Of a DNA stretch of 64,000 bases, positions 45,883 through 54,633 are shown piece by piece; positions within the stretch are counted from its first letter, which is position 1, and each line of letters opens with the position of its first letter. Below the pieces are notes generated by a model. That model was given only the letters and a program-made list of their open reading frames with translations, was not told where the DNA came from and did not search any database. Source of the stretch: Flavobacterium silvisoli (GTDB taxonomy: Bacteria > Bacteroidota > Bacteroidia > Flavobacteriales > Flavobacteriaceae); the NCBI RefSeq assembly GCF_004329815.1, contig NZ_SJPE01000012.1:29176-93175 (forward strand), written 5' to 3'. Position numbers and translations under genes: made by a program.

Positions 45883-46650
45883 TTATAATACTTCTTTTAA
45901 AAAGGCTAACATGGCCTGCCACGAACGTTTATCAGCCAGTTCATTGTAAGCTGCTCCTTTTGAATTATCAGTTCCGGCACTTTTATCGGTAAAGGAATGT
46001 ACGGCTTTGGCGTAATACACCATTTGCCAATCGGCTTCAGCTCTTCGCATTTCTTCCTGAAAAGCACTGATTTCTTCTTTTGATTCATAAGGATCATCAG
46101 CACCGTGAAGCACCAGTACTTTGGGAATAATTTTAACAATGTCCCGATTTACATCCCTCCCTAAACCACCGTGAAAAGAAACTACCCCATTCACTTTCAT
46201 GTTGGTTCTTGCCGCTTCAATAGCACCAGTTCCTCCGAAGCAGTATCCCAGAACTACAATTTTGTCCGGATTGACTCCTTGTTTAACCAATTGATCTAAG
46301 GCTAACTTAATTCGGGTTTGGTACTCTCTGATATTTTTTTTGAAATATCCGGCTTTTTCTCCGGCTTCACTGTAATTTTTCGGGCGTTTATCCGCTCCGT
46401 AAATATCGGCAACAAAAGTTGTGTATCCCATAGCAGCTAATCGGTTGGCAGTGTCTTTGGCATGATCATCAATCCCCATCCAGGCTGGAAGAATAAGCAC
46501 ACCGGCTTTGTTGGCAAGGGCTTTGGAAGGTTTTACACTGATACCGCTTAATACCTGATTACCATCATTGTATTCTATTACTTTGGATTGGGAAAAACCA
46601 AGCAAACAACTTTGAAACATAAGAACGAGCATTGCTACTTTTACTTTCAT
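45883..46650 (-). CDS. Exported dienelactone hydrolase family protein
   Basis: 255 residues with a signal peptide (VAMLVLMFQSCLLGFSQ). The catalytic set of the family is visible: Cys in VLGYCFGGTGA, Asp in LHGADDPYE, His in KAVHSFTD. The true substrate is unknown, as most members are only named by similarity to carboxymethylenebutenolidase. Confidence 0.85.
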   Translation of the reverse strand: MKVKVAMLVLMFQSCLLGFSQSKVIEYNDGNQVLSGISVKPSKALANKAGVLILPAWMGIDDHAKDTANRLAAMGYTTFVADIYGADKRPKNYSEAGEKAGYFKKNIREYQTRIKLALDQLVKQGVNPDKIVVLGYCFGGTGAIEAARTNMKVNGVVSFHGGLGRDVNRDIVKIIPKVLVLHGADDPYESKEEISAFQEEMRRAEADWQMVYYAKAVHSFTDKSAGTDNSKGAAYNELADKRSWQAMLAFLKEVL

Positions 46651-46713
46651 ATGATATATTTTTTAAAGACATAAATTTAAGAACTATTCCCTGAAACAAT
46701 TGTTAATTTAAAA

Positions 46714-46738
46714 CAAAAAAGCGACTCGAAAGTCGCTT
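46714..46738 (-). terminator. Intrinsic terminator after the porin gene
   Basis: AAGCGACT/AGTCGCTT stem, CGAA loop, T run on the minus strand. Confidence 0.85.
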
Positions 46739-46763
46739 ATAAGTTTGTGTTCTGCAGAATGAA

Positions 46764-47987
46764 TTATATTCCGATTTCAACCTGAAAGCGCCAGTACCAG
46801 TTTTTCTTTGAAGTACCGTTGAAATAATCTAATTCATCAAAAGTTAATTCAGTTTGCATTTTGAAAGTATGTTCCCAAATGTATTTGGTAACTCCAAAAC
46901 TATATTCTTTAGTATTAGGCGCCAATGCTCTGATGTCTTTTCCTGTTTTTTGAATAGAATACCTGCCGATAAGTTCATAATTAGAACGCAAGTTATAACT
47001 CAACTGGTAATCAAAACCATTCCCTACAAAAACATAATTGCTTTGAGTAGCATCTAAAGGATTAACAGCAATAGCATTCTCGGTAGTAGTTCTCGACATG
47101 TAACTCATCATTGCCGCCCAACCGTTGTACTTAAACATAGCATCCAACAGGACAGATTTCATCGTTTTAGGGACAAACAAGTCATCGCCCAACTGACCAC
47201 CTGTTCTTCGGGCGCGATTGTTTTGCTGAAAGGCTCCTGACAGCATCAGTTTAGGCTTCTTTTCCCGCTGTATATCGCCTTCAAAATAAGTACCGTCTTT
47301 GGTAAAAGCACCAAAAGGCAATAGTTCTACTTTTCCGGTTACGGCTACGCCATCATCTGACTTTCCGGTTACGTTGCGTCCTTCTCCGGTAGATAGGGCT
47401 GCTTTAAAATTATAGGAGAATTGATCTTTGTATTCATTCATTTGGTGCACCTGAAAACCAAAATCCCTGTCAATTGTAAATTTGGCATTATTAATCGTTC
47501 TGTCGGTCAGCTGCAATCCGCCCGAAGAATTCACACGCTGACGGTTTCCGGGTAATTTGGTTTGGCCGAAACTGATGTTCCAATGCTTATTGGGACGGTA
47601 AAACAGCACCGCATCCCGAATGATATTGATGTTCTCACCTTCTTTCACTTCACCTACATCGCCCGGGGCAAAAGACAGTTGGATTGCATATAAAAATTTA
47701 GGATTTCCCACATATCCGTCGAAACGCAGACGTAAACGTCTGATTTGTCCATCATAGGCTCCGGTTTCGTCTTCACTTTTGATGTAAGTAACCCTGTTTT
47801 GCATGCGAAAACGGATGTTCAATTGAAACAAACTATCCGGCGATGTCATACCAATTCCTTTTCCGTAACTATAGTAAGGCAGAGCTGATAGCTTAACATC
47901 GTTATCGTGTTTGGTTTGCTCAATGGATATTTGAGGGTAAATAGTTACTGCGGAAAGCAGTAACAGTAATAGCAGTGTTTTTTTCAT
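46764..47987 (-). CDS. Phosphate-selective porin O/P family outer-membrane protein
   Basis: 407 residues from ATG at 47987, which begins a signal peptide (MKKTLLLLLLLSAVTIYPQ); the in-frame ATG at 48053 adds an Asn/Thr-rich extension and is unlikely. The body is a 16-18-stranded barrel pattern (FRMQNRVTYI, RLRLRFDGYVGNPKFLYAIQLS, RDAVLFYRPNKHWNISFGQTKLPGNRQR) ending WYWRFQVEIGI. It follows a PiT transporter and a DUF47 protein, so phosphate or another anion is the likely cargo. Confidence 0.85.
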   Translation of the reverse strand: MKKTLLLLLLLSAVTIYPQISIEQTKHDNDVKLSALPYYSYGKGIGMTSPDSLFQLNIRFRMQNRVTYIKSEDETGAYDGQIRRLRLRFDGYVGNPKFLYAIQLSFAPGDVGEVKEGENINIIRDAVLFYRPNKHWNISFGQTKLPGNRQRVNSSGGLQLTDRTINNAKFTIDRDFGFQVHQMNEYKDQFSYNFKAALSTGEGRNVTGKSDDGVAVTGKVELLPFGAFTKDGTYFEGDIQREKKPKLMLSGAFQQNNRARRTGGQLGDDLFVPKTMKSVLLDAMFKYNGWAAMMSYMSRTTTENAIAVNPLDATQSNYVFVGNGFDYQLSYNLRSNYELIGRYSIQKTGKDIRALAPNTKEYSFGVTKYIWEHTFKMQTELTFDELDYFNGTSKKNWYWRFQVEIGI

Positions 47988-48071
47988 TGTTGTAGTGGTT
48001 GTGTTGTTGTGATTTAACGGTTTAGTAATGATTAATAAATGATTTGTTAACAAATAACGTTAGCTTATAAA

Positions 48072-48098
48072 AAAAGCCAACAATAACTGTTGGCTTTT
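48072..48098 (-). terminator. Intrinsic terminator after the PiT gene
   Basis: AAAAGCCAACA/TGTTGGCTTTT stem, T run on the minus strand; separates the transporter from the porin. Confidence 0.85.
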
Positions 48099-48112
48099 CG
48101 GGTATAGTAATT

Positions 48113-49417
48113 TTATAAAAACAGTTTAAGGAAATAGTAAGTCAATGCCGCTAATACCGCTGATACAGGAATAGTTAATATCCAAGCCCATAAAAGTTTA
48201 ACGGTAACACCCCAACGAACAGCGGAAACTCTTTTGGTCACTCCTACTCCGATAATTGAACCGGTGATAGTATGAGTGGTAGATACCGGAATTTTAAAAT
48301 GCTCTGTAGTAAATAAGGTCAAAGCACCTGCCGATTCGGCTACTACTCCTTCGAAAGCAGTTACTTTAGTAATCTTGGATCCCATAGTTTTTACGATTTT
48401 CCAACCACCACTCAAAGTTCCCAAACCAATAACGGTGTAACAAGTGAGCGGAATCCAGCCTGGCATTGTACCTTTTTCTATGTCAATGTGTAAATCCAAA
48501 AGACCTCCTATAGATAATTCAGCATTTGGATGAGACTTAACATACACCGTTACAGCGGCGGCAATAATACCCATTACTTTTTGTGAATCGTTTCCACCAT
48601 GTCCCAAACTAAAAGCAGCTGAAGATAATAATTGCATTCGTTTCAAGACTCTCTCAGCTTTTGCCGTAGAAAAAGAACTAAACACTAAATTAAAAATAGC
48701 CAGGGAGTAAAAGATAACAGCTACCAATAACCATTTAATATTAGCCGGTTCACTGATAAAATACCAAAATTTGTTATGAAATACAGCTTTTTCGGGTGAA
48801 GCATCAAACTTCAGAACCATCAAAAAGAACCAACCGACCAAAATCATTAAAACCACGGTCAACATTTTAGGCCATTTATTCTTCTTGGAGGAATAAATCA
48901 GCCAAAGGGAAATAAAATAAGAAATTAACATTCCCAATAAAGGAGCAAAAGCAATAAACAGGATTACAATCAAAACTCCTGAGGGTAATAGTTCACCTTC
49001 TTTGGCTGCCTTGAACCAGTTCACGATTTTGAAACCGGCATGCTCCGGATCCGTAACCGATGAAAGTCCGTGCGCAATAGCTGCTCCGGCAAACCCTCCA
49101 ATAAGTGTATGTGAAGATGAAGATGGAATTCCTTTCCACCAAGTGAATAAGTTCCAAATAATAGCCGCTATTATTCCCGCCAAAATTACCACCAAGTCAA
49201 TACTGGCTGTATGAGCAGTTTTAGCTACCGTATCGGCTACCCCAAAACCAAAAACCCAATAAGCCATAAAATTGAAGAAAGCCGCCCAAAGAACCGCCTG
49301 AAAAGGAGTCAGTACTTTCGTAGCAACAATAGTAGCAATCGAATTGGCCGCATCATGAAAACCGTTGATATAGTCAAATATCAGGGCCAACACTATAATT
49401 ACAATTAGTAAGGTCAT
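48113..49417 (-). CDS. PiT family inorganic phosphate transporter
   Basis: 434 residues, about ten membrane helices. Two PiT signature repeats: DYINGFHDAANSIATIVATKVL near the N terminus and LSLGHGGNDSQKVMGII in the middle, plus GIPSSSSHTLIGG and PVSTTHTITGSIIG. It imports phosphate (as a metal-phosphate complex) with protons. It follows the DUF47 gene by 15 bp, the classic pairing. Confidence 0.93.
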   Translation of the reverse strand: MTLLIVIIVLALIFDYINGFHDAANSIATIVATKVLTPFQAVLWAAFFNFMAYWVFGFGVADTVAKTAHTASIDLVVILAGIIAAIIWNLFTWWKGIPSSSSHTLIGGFAGAAIAHGLSSVTDPEHAGFKIVNWFKAAKEGELLPSGVLIVILFIAFAPLLGMLISYFISLWLIYSSKKNKWPKMLTVVLMILVGWFFLMVLKFDASPEKAVFHNKFWYFISEPANIKWLLVAVIFYSLAIFNLVFSSFSTAKAERVLKRMQLLSSAAFSLGHGGNDSQKVMGIIAAAVTVYVKSHPNAELSIGGLLDLHIDIEKGTMPGWIPLTCYTVIGLGTLSGGWKIVKTMGSKITKVTAFEGVVAESAGALTLFTTEHFKIPVSTTHTITGSIIGVGVTKRVSAVRWGVTVKLLWAWILTIPVSAVLAALTYYFLKLFL

Positions 49418-49432
49418 AATTTCCTAATTGAT

Positions 49433-50077
49433 TTATGAGTGTTTAACAGAAATTTGCTCCATTACATTGGCCACACTTTTACATTTGTCAGAAGCCATTT
49501 CCAAAGCAGAAAGTACTTCTTTGTATTTGATGATGTTCTTGGCATCCATCTCATTTTCAAAAATATCAGCCACCGCTTTGTCAAAAACTGAATCCGCTTT
49601 ACTCTCCAATTTGTTGATTTTTTTGCAAGTATCTTTTATCGCTTTCGGATTTTTTAAATCTTTCAATTCTTTAATTCCAATACCAATCAACTGACAGGCT
49701 TCTAAGTTGATTTCAGTCAGTTTACGAATCGATTTGGTGATTTTTTCAATCTGATACAAGCGCATTCTACTGGCAGCACCATGCATGTTATCGGCCACAT
49801 TATCAATCGCTTTAATCAACGAGTGAATGTCCTCTCTGTCAAACGGCGTAATAAAGTTACGGCTCAACTCTAAGTGTGTTTTGTGTGTGATTTCCTCAAT
49901 GGTAGCTTCCAATTCTTCCACTTTTCGGTAATATTCTTCACGCTCCGATTTTGGAGCATTAACCGCCTCGTGCAATGTTTCGGCTAAAAGAATTAAATTT
50001 GATGACGCTTGTTCAAATAAAGGAAAGAACTTTTTATCCTTCGGAACTAAAAATTGAAAAATACTGTTTAAAGACAT
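49433..50077 (-). CDS. DUF47/PhoU-like phosphate transport regulator
   Basis: 214 residues from ATG at 50077 (MSLNSIFQFLVPKDKKFFPLFEQ); the in-frame ATG at 50101 is less likely. All-helical PhoU-like protein with EEITHKTHLELSRNFITPFDREDIHSL and KYKEVLSALEMASDKCKSVANVMEQI. It probably modulates the adjacent PiT transporter. Confidence 0.9.
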   Translation of the reverse strand: MSLNSIFQFLVPKDKKFFPLFEQASSNLILLAETLHEAVNAPKSEREEYYRKVEELEATIEEITHKTHLELSRNFITPFDREDIHSLIKAIDNVADNMHGAASRMRLYQIEKITKSIRKLTEINLEACQLIGIGIKELKDLKNPKAIKDTCKKINKLESKADSVFDKAVADIFENEMDAKNIIKYKEVLSALEMASDKCKSVANVMEQISVKHS

Positions 50078-50101
50078 TTTGTTTATTTTTTGATGCTGCA
50101 A

Positions 50102-50476
50102 AGGTATTTAACTTATGTTAACTCAATATTAACTTATGCAACACATTAACTGTTTGTGTTTACAATTTCTTAACATTCCTTTGGCCATTTCAGAAGCGCA
50201 ACACATCACAATTCAGGGCTCATCCTCCCGCTTTCCGCGCTACACGGTAGCCTGCTGCAATCGGGGCTAAAATGACGTGCAGCAGTTTTCAGGAAAATCA
50301 TACACCTCCGCTCTTCCTTTGCCCATGCTGCATTAATTTCAAATTCTGAAAACGTTTTTGTACTTTAGCGCACAATCCAAAACATTTGACATTAAGAGGA
50401 GGACTGCCGGTGGCAGTCAGGTAAACAAACTCTAGTTTGTTTTTAAATAACAAAATAACACAACTGATTATATCCC
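50102..50476. other. Intergenic region: repeat copy B and two leader hairpins
   Basis: No ORF. It holds repeat copy B (50215-50270) and, just before the carboxylase gene, two successive hairpins: GACTGCC-GGT-GGCAGTC (50402-50418) and AAACAAACT/AGTTTGTTT followed by T (50423-50444). The second looks like a weak terminator, so the pair may be an attenuator-type leader for the carboxylase gene. Confidence 0.55.
50215..50270 (-). repeat. Dispersed intergenic repeat, copy B (short)
   Basis: On the minus strand: TTAGCCCCGATTGCAGC, a short inner hairpin (GGCTACCGTGTAGC), then GCGGAAAGCGGGAGGATGAGC. It shares the TTAGCCCCGAT and GCGGGA ends with copies A and C but lacks the CATCCTTTT and AAAGATA core. 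Confidence 0.6.
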
Positions 50477-52105
50477 ATGGACATCAACTTCAATAAAAAC
50501 GAAGACCACAACAAACTACTGGTAAGCGACTTAAAGCAACATTTTGCCAAAGTAAAACTGGGCGGAGGCCAAAAAAGAATCGAAAAATTACACGCCGAAG
50601 GAAAAATGACCGCCCGCGAGCGCATCGATTACCTACTCGACCCCAAAGCCAAAAGTATAGAAATCGGAGCCTTTGCCGGAGATGGTATGTATGCCGAACA
50701 CGGTGGTTGTCCTTCGGGAGGCGTTGTTGTCAAGATAGGCTACATCAAAGGGAAACAATGCATCGTAGTGGCCAATGATGCTACGGTAAAAGCCGGAGCT
50801 TGGTTTCCTATTACCGGTAAAAAAAACCTGCGCGCCCAGGAAATAGCCATAGAAAACCGTTTACCAATCATATATCTGGTCGATTCAGCCGGAGTTTATC
50901 TGCCAATGCAGGATGAGATTTTTCCCGATAAAGAACATTTTGGTCGAATTTTCAGAAACAATGCCGTGATGAGCAGTATGGGCATTACCCAAATCGCTGC
51001 TGTCATGGGCAGTTGCGTGGCCGGTGGGGCTTATTTGCCTATCATGAGTGACGAAGCCATGATTGTAGACAAAACCGGAAGCATCTTCCTCGCCGGAAGT
51101 TATTTGGTAAAAGCAGCCATTGGCGAAAATATTGACAACGAAACCTTGGGAGGAGCCACTACCCATTGTGAAATCTCGGGAGTAACCGATTATAAAGCCA
51201 AAGATGACCAAGACGCTTTAGACCGAATCAAAAGTATCGTCGGAAAAATAGGCGATTATGAAAAAGCCGGATTCAACCGCGAAACATCTCAAAAACCGGC
51301 TTTGGATGAAAAAGATATTTACGGAATCCTTCCCAAATCAAGAAGCGACCAATACGATATGATGGAAATCATCAAGCGTTTGGTAGACAATTCAGAAATG
51401 GACATGTACAAACCCGACTACGGAAAATCTATCATTACCTGCTACGCCCGCATTGACGGTTGGGCCGTTGGTATAGTAGCCAACCAACGTACGGTTTCCA
51501 AAACCAAGAAAGGCGAAATACAGTTCGGAGGAGTCATTTATTCGGATTCTGCTGACAAAGCCACACGCTTTATTGCCAACTGCAATCAAAAGAAAATCCC
51601 TTTGGTCTTTTTACAAGACGTAACCGGATTCATGGTCGGTTCAAAATCAGAACACGGAGGAATCATTAAAGACGGTGCGAAAATGGTTAATGCCGTTTCC
51701 AATTCGGTTGTCCCCAAATTCACTGTTGTCATAGGTAACAGCTATGGTGCCGGAAACTACGCCATGTGTGGTAAAGCTTATGACCCAAGATTAATATTTG
51801 CCTGGCCGAGTGCTGAATTGGCCGTAATGGGTGGAACTCAAGCGGCAAAAGTATTGGCGCAAATTGAGGCTTCATCCTTAAAAGCAAAAGGGGAAATCAT
51901 AGATGAGAAGAAAGAACAGGAACTGTTTGACAAAATAAAAGCCAAATACGACGCTCAGGTTTCTCCGTATTACGCCGCTGCCCGCTTATGGACTGATGCT
52001 ATCATAGACCCACTCGAAACCCGAACTTGGCTCTCCATGGGAATTGAAGCTGCTAACCACGCTCCTATTGAGAAAAAATTTAATTTGGGAGTGATACAGG
52101 TTTAA
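50477..52105 (+). CDS. Acyl-CoA carboxylase, carboxyltransferase (beta) subunit
   Basis: 542 residues, with the N- and C-terminal carboxyltransferase (crotonase-like) domains. Conserved parts include GKMTARERIDYLLD, VANDATVKAGAWFPIT, MGSCVAGGAYLPIMSD, DVTGFMVGSKSEHGG and GNSYGAGNYAMCGKAYDP. It moves carboxyl from carboxy-biotin to propionyl-CoA or methylcrotonyl-CoA; the exact substrate is uncertain, the biotin subunit is not in the window. The pseudouridine synthase follows by 6 bp. Confidence 0.9.
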   Translation: MDINFNKNEDHNKLLVSDLKQHFAKVKLGGGQKRIEKLHAEGKMTARERIDYLLDPKAKSIEIGAFAGDGMYAEHGGCPSGGVVVKIGYIKGKQCIVVANDATVKAGAWFPITGKKNLRAQEIAIENRLPIIYLVDSAGVYLPMQDEIFPDKEHFGRIFRNNAVMSSMGITQIAAVMGSCVAGGAYLPIMSDEAMIVDKTGSIFLAGSYLVKAAIGENIDNETLGGATTHCEISGVTDYKAKDDQDALDRIKSIVGKIGDYEKAGFNRETSQKPALDEKDIYGILPKSRSDQYDMMEIIKRLVDNSEMDMYKPDYGKSIITCYARIDGWAVGIVANQRTVSKTKKGEIQFGGVIYSDSADKATRFIANCNQKKIPLVFLQDVTGFMVGSKSEHGGIIKDGAKMVNAVSNSVVPKFTVVIGNSYGAGNYAMCGKAYDPRLIFAWPSAELAVMGGTQAAKVLAQIEASSLKAKGEIIDEKKEQELFDKIKAKYDAQVSPYYAAARLWTDAIIDPLETRTWLSMGIEAANHAPIEKKFNLGVIQV

Positions 52106-52111
52106 ATTAAA

Positions 52112-53758
52112 ATGCAAAAAACCTTATTTCAAACATTTAAAAAAAGCATTGCCGGAATTCCGCTTCCCGAAAAATTTACTTTTCCGTTTTATTACGAACC
52201 ACACCCATTGTGTATCATTGCGGCTGAAGAACTTCAAAATTACCTGAAATCTCAGACCGATTTTGAACATAATTTCGGTATAGATGACACGCAACAAGGT
52301 TTGATTATCGGTAAAATGTTTGGCGTTTTGGTCGTACAAAACCAACAAGAAGACTTAGGCTATCTGTGGGCTTTTTCCGGAAAGTTAGCCGAAAGCAATC
52401 AACTCCCCTTTTTTGTACCTACGGTTTATGATATGCTCAAGCATGACGGCTTCTTTAAAAAAGAAGAAATCAGCATCAATCAACTCAATGCTGAAATCGA
52501 AAATTTAGAACAATCTCCTGATTATTTAAATTCAATAAATAATTTACAAAAAACAAAACAACAATCTGAAAAAGAGATTTTTGAACAAAAAATAAAGATA
52601 AAAGAAGGCAAAAAAGCAAGAGCAGAATTAAGAAAAAATCCAACGACAGAAATTGATCAAGATGCACTCAACAAAGCCAGTCAGGAAGAAGGAATTTTGC
52701 TCAAAAAAATGACCCAATATTGGCACTATAAAATTGAGGAAGCGACGCAGGCAATAGTACCATTTACAACCCGAATCAACCAACTCAAAGAAGAGCGCAG
52801 ACAAAAATCTGCTGCCTTGCAACAACAGTTATTCAAAGAATACGCTTTTCTGAATAAGCATCAGGAATTGAAAAGTTTAAGTGAAATATTCAACGGAAAT
52901 CCACCGGCCGGTGCGGGAGAATGTGCCGCTCCTAAGCTGCTGCATTATGCCTTTCAACACGATTTAAAACCTATTGCTATGGCTGAGTTTTGGTGGGGAC
53001 AATCGCCTAAATCGGAAGTTAGAAAGCACGGACAGTTCTACCCCGCCTGTACCGGAAAATGTGAACCTATACTCAATCACATGCTCCAAGATATAGTTTT
53101 AGAAGACAATCCTTTTAAAACCAACTCAGCCGAAGGAAAAAAAATTGAAATTGTTTTTGAAGACGATTATCTTGCATTGGTCAATAAACCTACTGAATTC
53201 CTATCGGTTCCGGGGAAACAAGTGACCGATTCAGTATACACTCGAATGAAATTGAAATATCCGAATGCAACCGGACCTTTGGTGGTGCATCGTTTAGACA
53301 TGTCTACCTCTGGATTATTGCTCATTGCCAAAACCTCTGAAATTTACAAAAAGCTGCAATCCCAATTCATCAAAAGACAAATTCAAAAGCGCTATGTAGC
53401 TTTGTTGGATGGGATTCTCACCAATGATGAAGGCATCATTGATTTACCTTTACGGGTAGACTTAGACAACCGTCCAAACCAAATTGTTTGTTTTGAATAC
53501 GGCAAACCGGCACAAACCCGATGGGAAGTCATTGAACGAAGAGCAAACCAAACCTTAGTTTACTTTTACCCAATTACCGGCAGAACACACCAACTTCGGG
53601 TACACGCCGCACATAAATTCGGTTTAAACACTCCGATAGTTGGAGATGATTTGTACGGAACCAAAGCTCATCGATTGCATTTGCACGCAGAGCGTTTGAC
53701 TTTTGAACATCCTGTAAGCAAGGAAAAAATAACTATTGTAAAAGATGCTGAGTTTTAA
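52112..53758 (+). CDS. RluA family pseudouridine synthase with long N-terminal extension
   Basis: 548 residues. The C-terminal half is RluA-like: VNKPTEFLSVPGK, catalytic Asp in VVHRLDMSTSGLLLIAK, GRTHQLRVHAAH. The N-terminal about 330 residues hold a charged coiled coil (residues 130-240) and a Cys-containing segment, GAGECAAPKLLHYAF to YPACTGKCEPIL, possibly a metal site. Such long forms are common in Flavobacteria. It probably modifies rRNA; the site is unknown. Confidence 0.88.
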   Translation: MQKTLFQTFKKSIAGIPLPEKFTFPFYYEPHPLCIIAAEELQNYLKSQTDFEHNFGIDDTQQGLIIGKMFGVLVVQNQQEDLGYLWAFSGKLAESNQLPFFVPTVYDMLKHDGFFKKEEISINQLNAEIENLEQSPDYLNSINNLQKTKQQSEKEIFEQKIKIKEGKKARAELRKNPTTEIDQDALNKASQEEGILLKKMTQYWHYKIEEATQAIVPFTTRINQLKEERRQKSAALQQQLFKEYAFLNKHQELKSLSEIFNGNPPAGAGECAAPKLLHYAFQHDLKPIAMAEFWWGQSPKSEVRKHGQFYPACTGKCEPILNHMLQDIVLEDNPFKTNSAEGKKIEIVFEDDYLALVNKPTEFLSVPGKQVTDSVYTRMKLKYPNATGPLVVHRLDMSTSGLLLIAKTSEIYKKLQSQFIKRQIQKRYVALLDGILTNDEGIIDLPLRVDLDNRPNQIVCFEYGKPAQTRWEVIERRANQTLVYFYPITGRTHQLRVHAAHKFGLNTPIVGDDLYGTKAHRLHLHAERLTFEHPVSKEKITIVKDAEF

Positions 53759-53795
53759 ACAAAGTGAGTCCTTTGTATGGTAACTCACTTTGTTT
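53757..53795 (+). terminator. Long hairpin after the pseudouridine synthase gene
   Basis: 13-bp stem AAACAAAGTGAGT/ACTCACTTTGTTT with 13-nt loop; a short T tail only. Probable terminator, perhaps used from both sides. Confidence 0.6.
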
Positions 53796-53818
53796 ATAGT
53801 GTAAAATAATAACCCCTT

Positions 53819-54193
53819 TTAAATTCTTTCCACTTTACTGATTATAAAGACTTTTTCGCCTTCACCGAAATCCCATTTTATTTGATCTCCGGTTTTATTT
53901 CCTACCAAAGCCAACCCAATTTCACCTACAATAGATTCGGTGTTGTTTCTTCTTTTAGCTTTTGCCGGTGCAACAAAAGTATAAGTGTACAACTCGTTTG
54001 ATTCTAGGTCTTTGATAGTCACTCTGCTATCTATAGTAACCACATCAAGCGGTAATTCTTTGCGTCTTACTTGTTTTGCGCGTTTTAATTGAACGACCAA
54101 TTGATTTTCTACAAATTGAGTTACTTTTTTACGTCTTAGTAAATCTTTGATTAAATCATAAATTCCTGTTGTTAATACAATATCTTGATTCAT
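53819..54193 (-). CDS. GreA/GreB (Rnk-like) family protein
   Basis: 124 residues. The C-terminal FKBP-like Gre domain is evident: VTIDSRVTIKDLESNELYTYTFV, IGLALVGNKTGDQIKWDFGEGEK. The N-terminal coiled-coil of true Gre factors is replaced by a short helical part. It may bind RNA polymerase. Confidence 0.82.
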   Translation of the reverse strand: MNQDIVLTTGIYDLIKDLLRRKKVTQFVENQLVVQLKRAKQVRRKELPLDVVTIDSRVTIKDLESNELYTYTFVAPAKAKRRNNTESIVGEIGLALVGNKTGDQIKWDFGEGEKVFIISKVERI

Positions 54194-54633
54194 TTTATTT
54201 ATTTTTAGCGAATGTCAGGTTCAGCGCTCCATAAATGCCCAACCGAACCCATTAGTGAATTCGGCACAAAAGCACCAAAAAGACAAACAATTGTTGATAT
54301 TTTACGTGTAATTAAAACGAAACTCCCCTGCCATGGGCCTGACAGGGACTACTTGATGAAGTCTTTAGAGCTTTTTAAAAAAGAATCATCAAGCAGATAA
54401 TTCAAAGTAATTGAACTTTGAACGCAAAGAATGTTTAAAACGATTGTATGATTCATCTCTGAGGAAATAATTTCAAACTTAAAACTATTTCAAATGATAA
54501 AGAAGGCATTTAACAATTCGTTATTCTTTACTGACAATAAAAATAGTGCTACCATCAAAAAAACAGTTATGATAATATTGAAATCATGTGCCTATTTTTA
54601 AAATCGAAGACCTATATTTAAGTTTTGAAAACC

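Noticed and set aside
54212..54400. 62-residue plus-strand ORF (MSGSALHKCPTEPISEFG...) upstream of the M1 peptidase gene
   Set aside because: No family, no clear ribosome site, starts 18 bp from the divergent Gre-like gene within its promoter region; composition not convincing.
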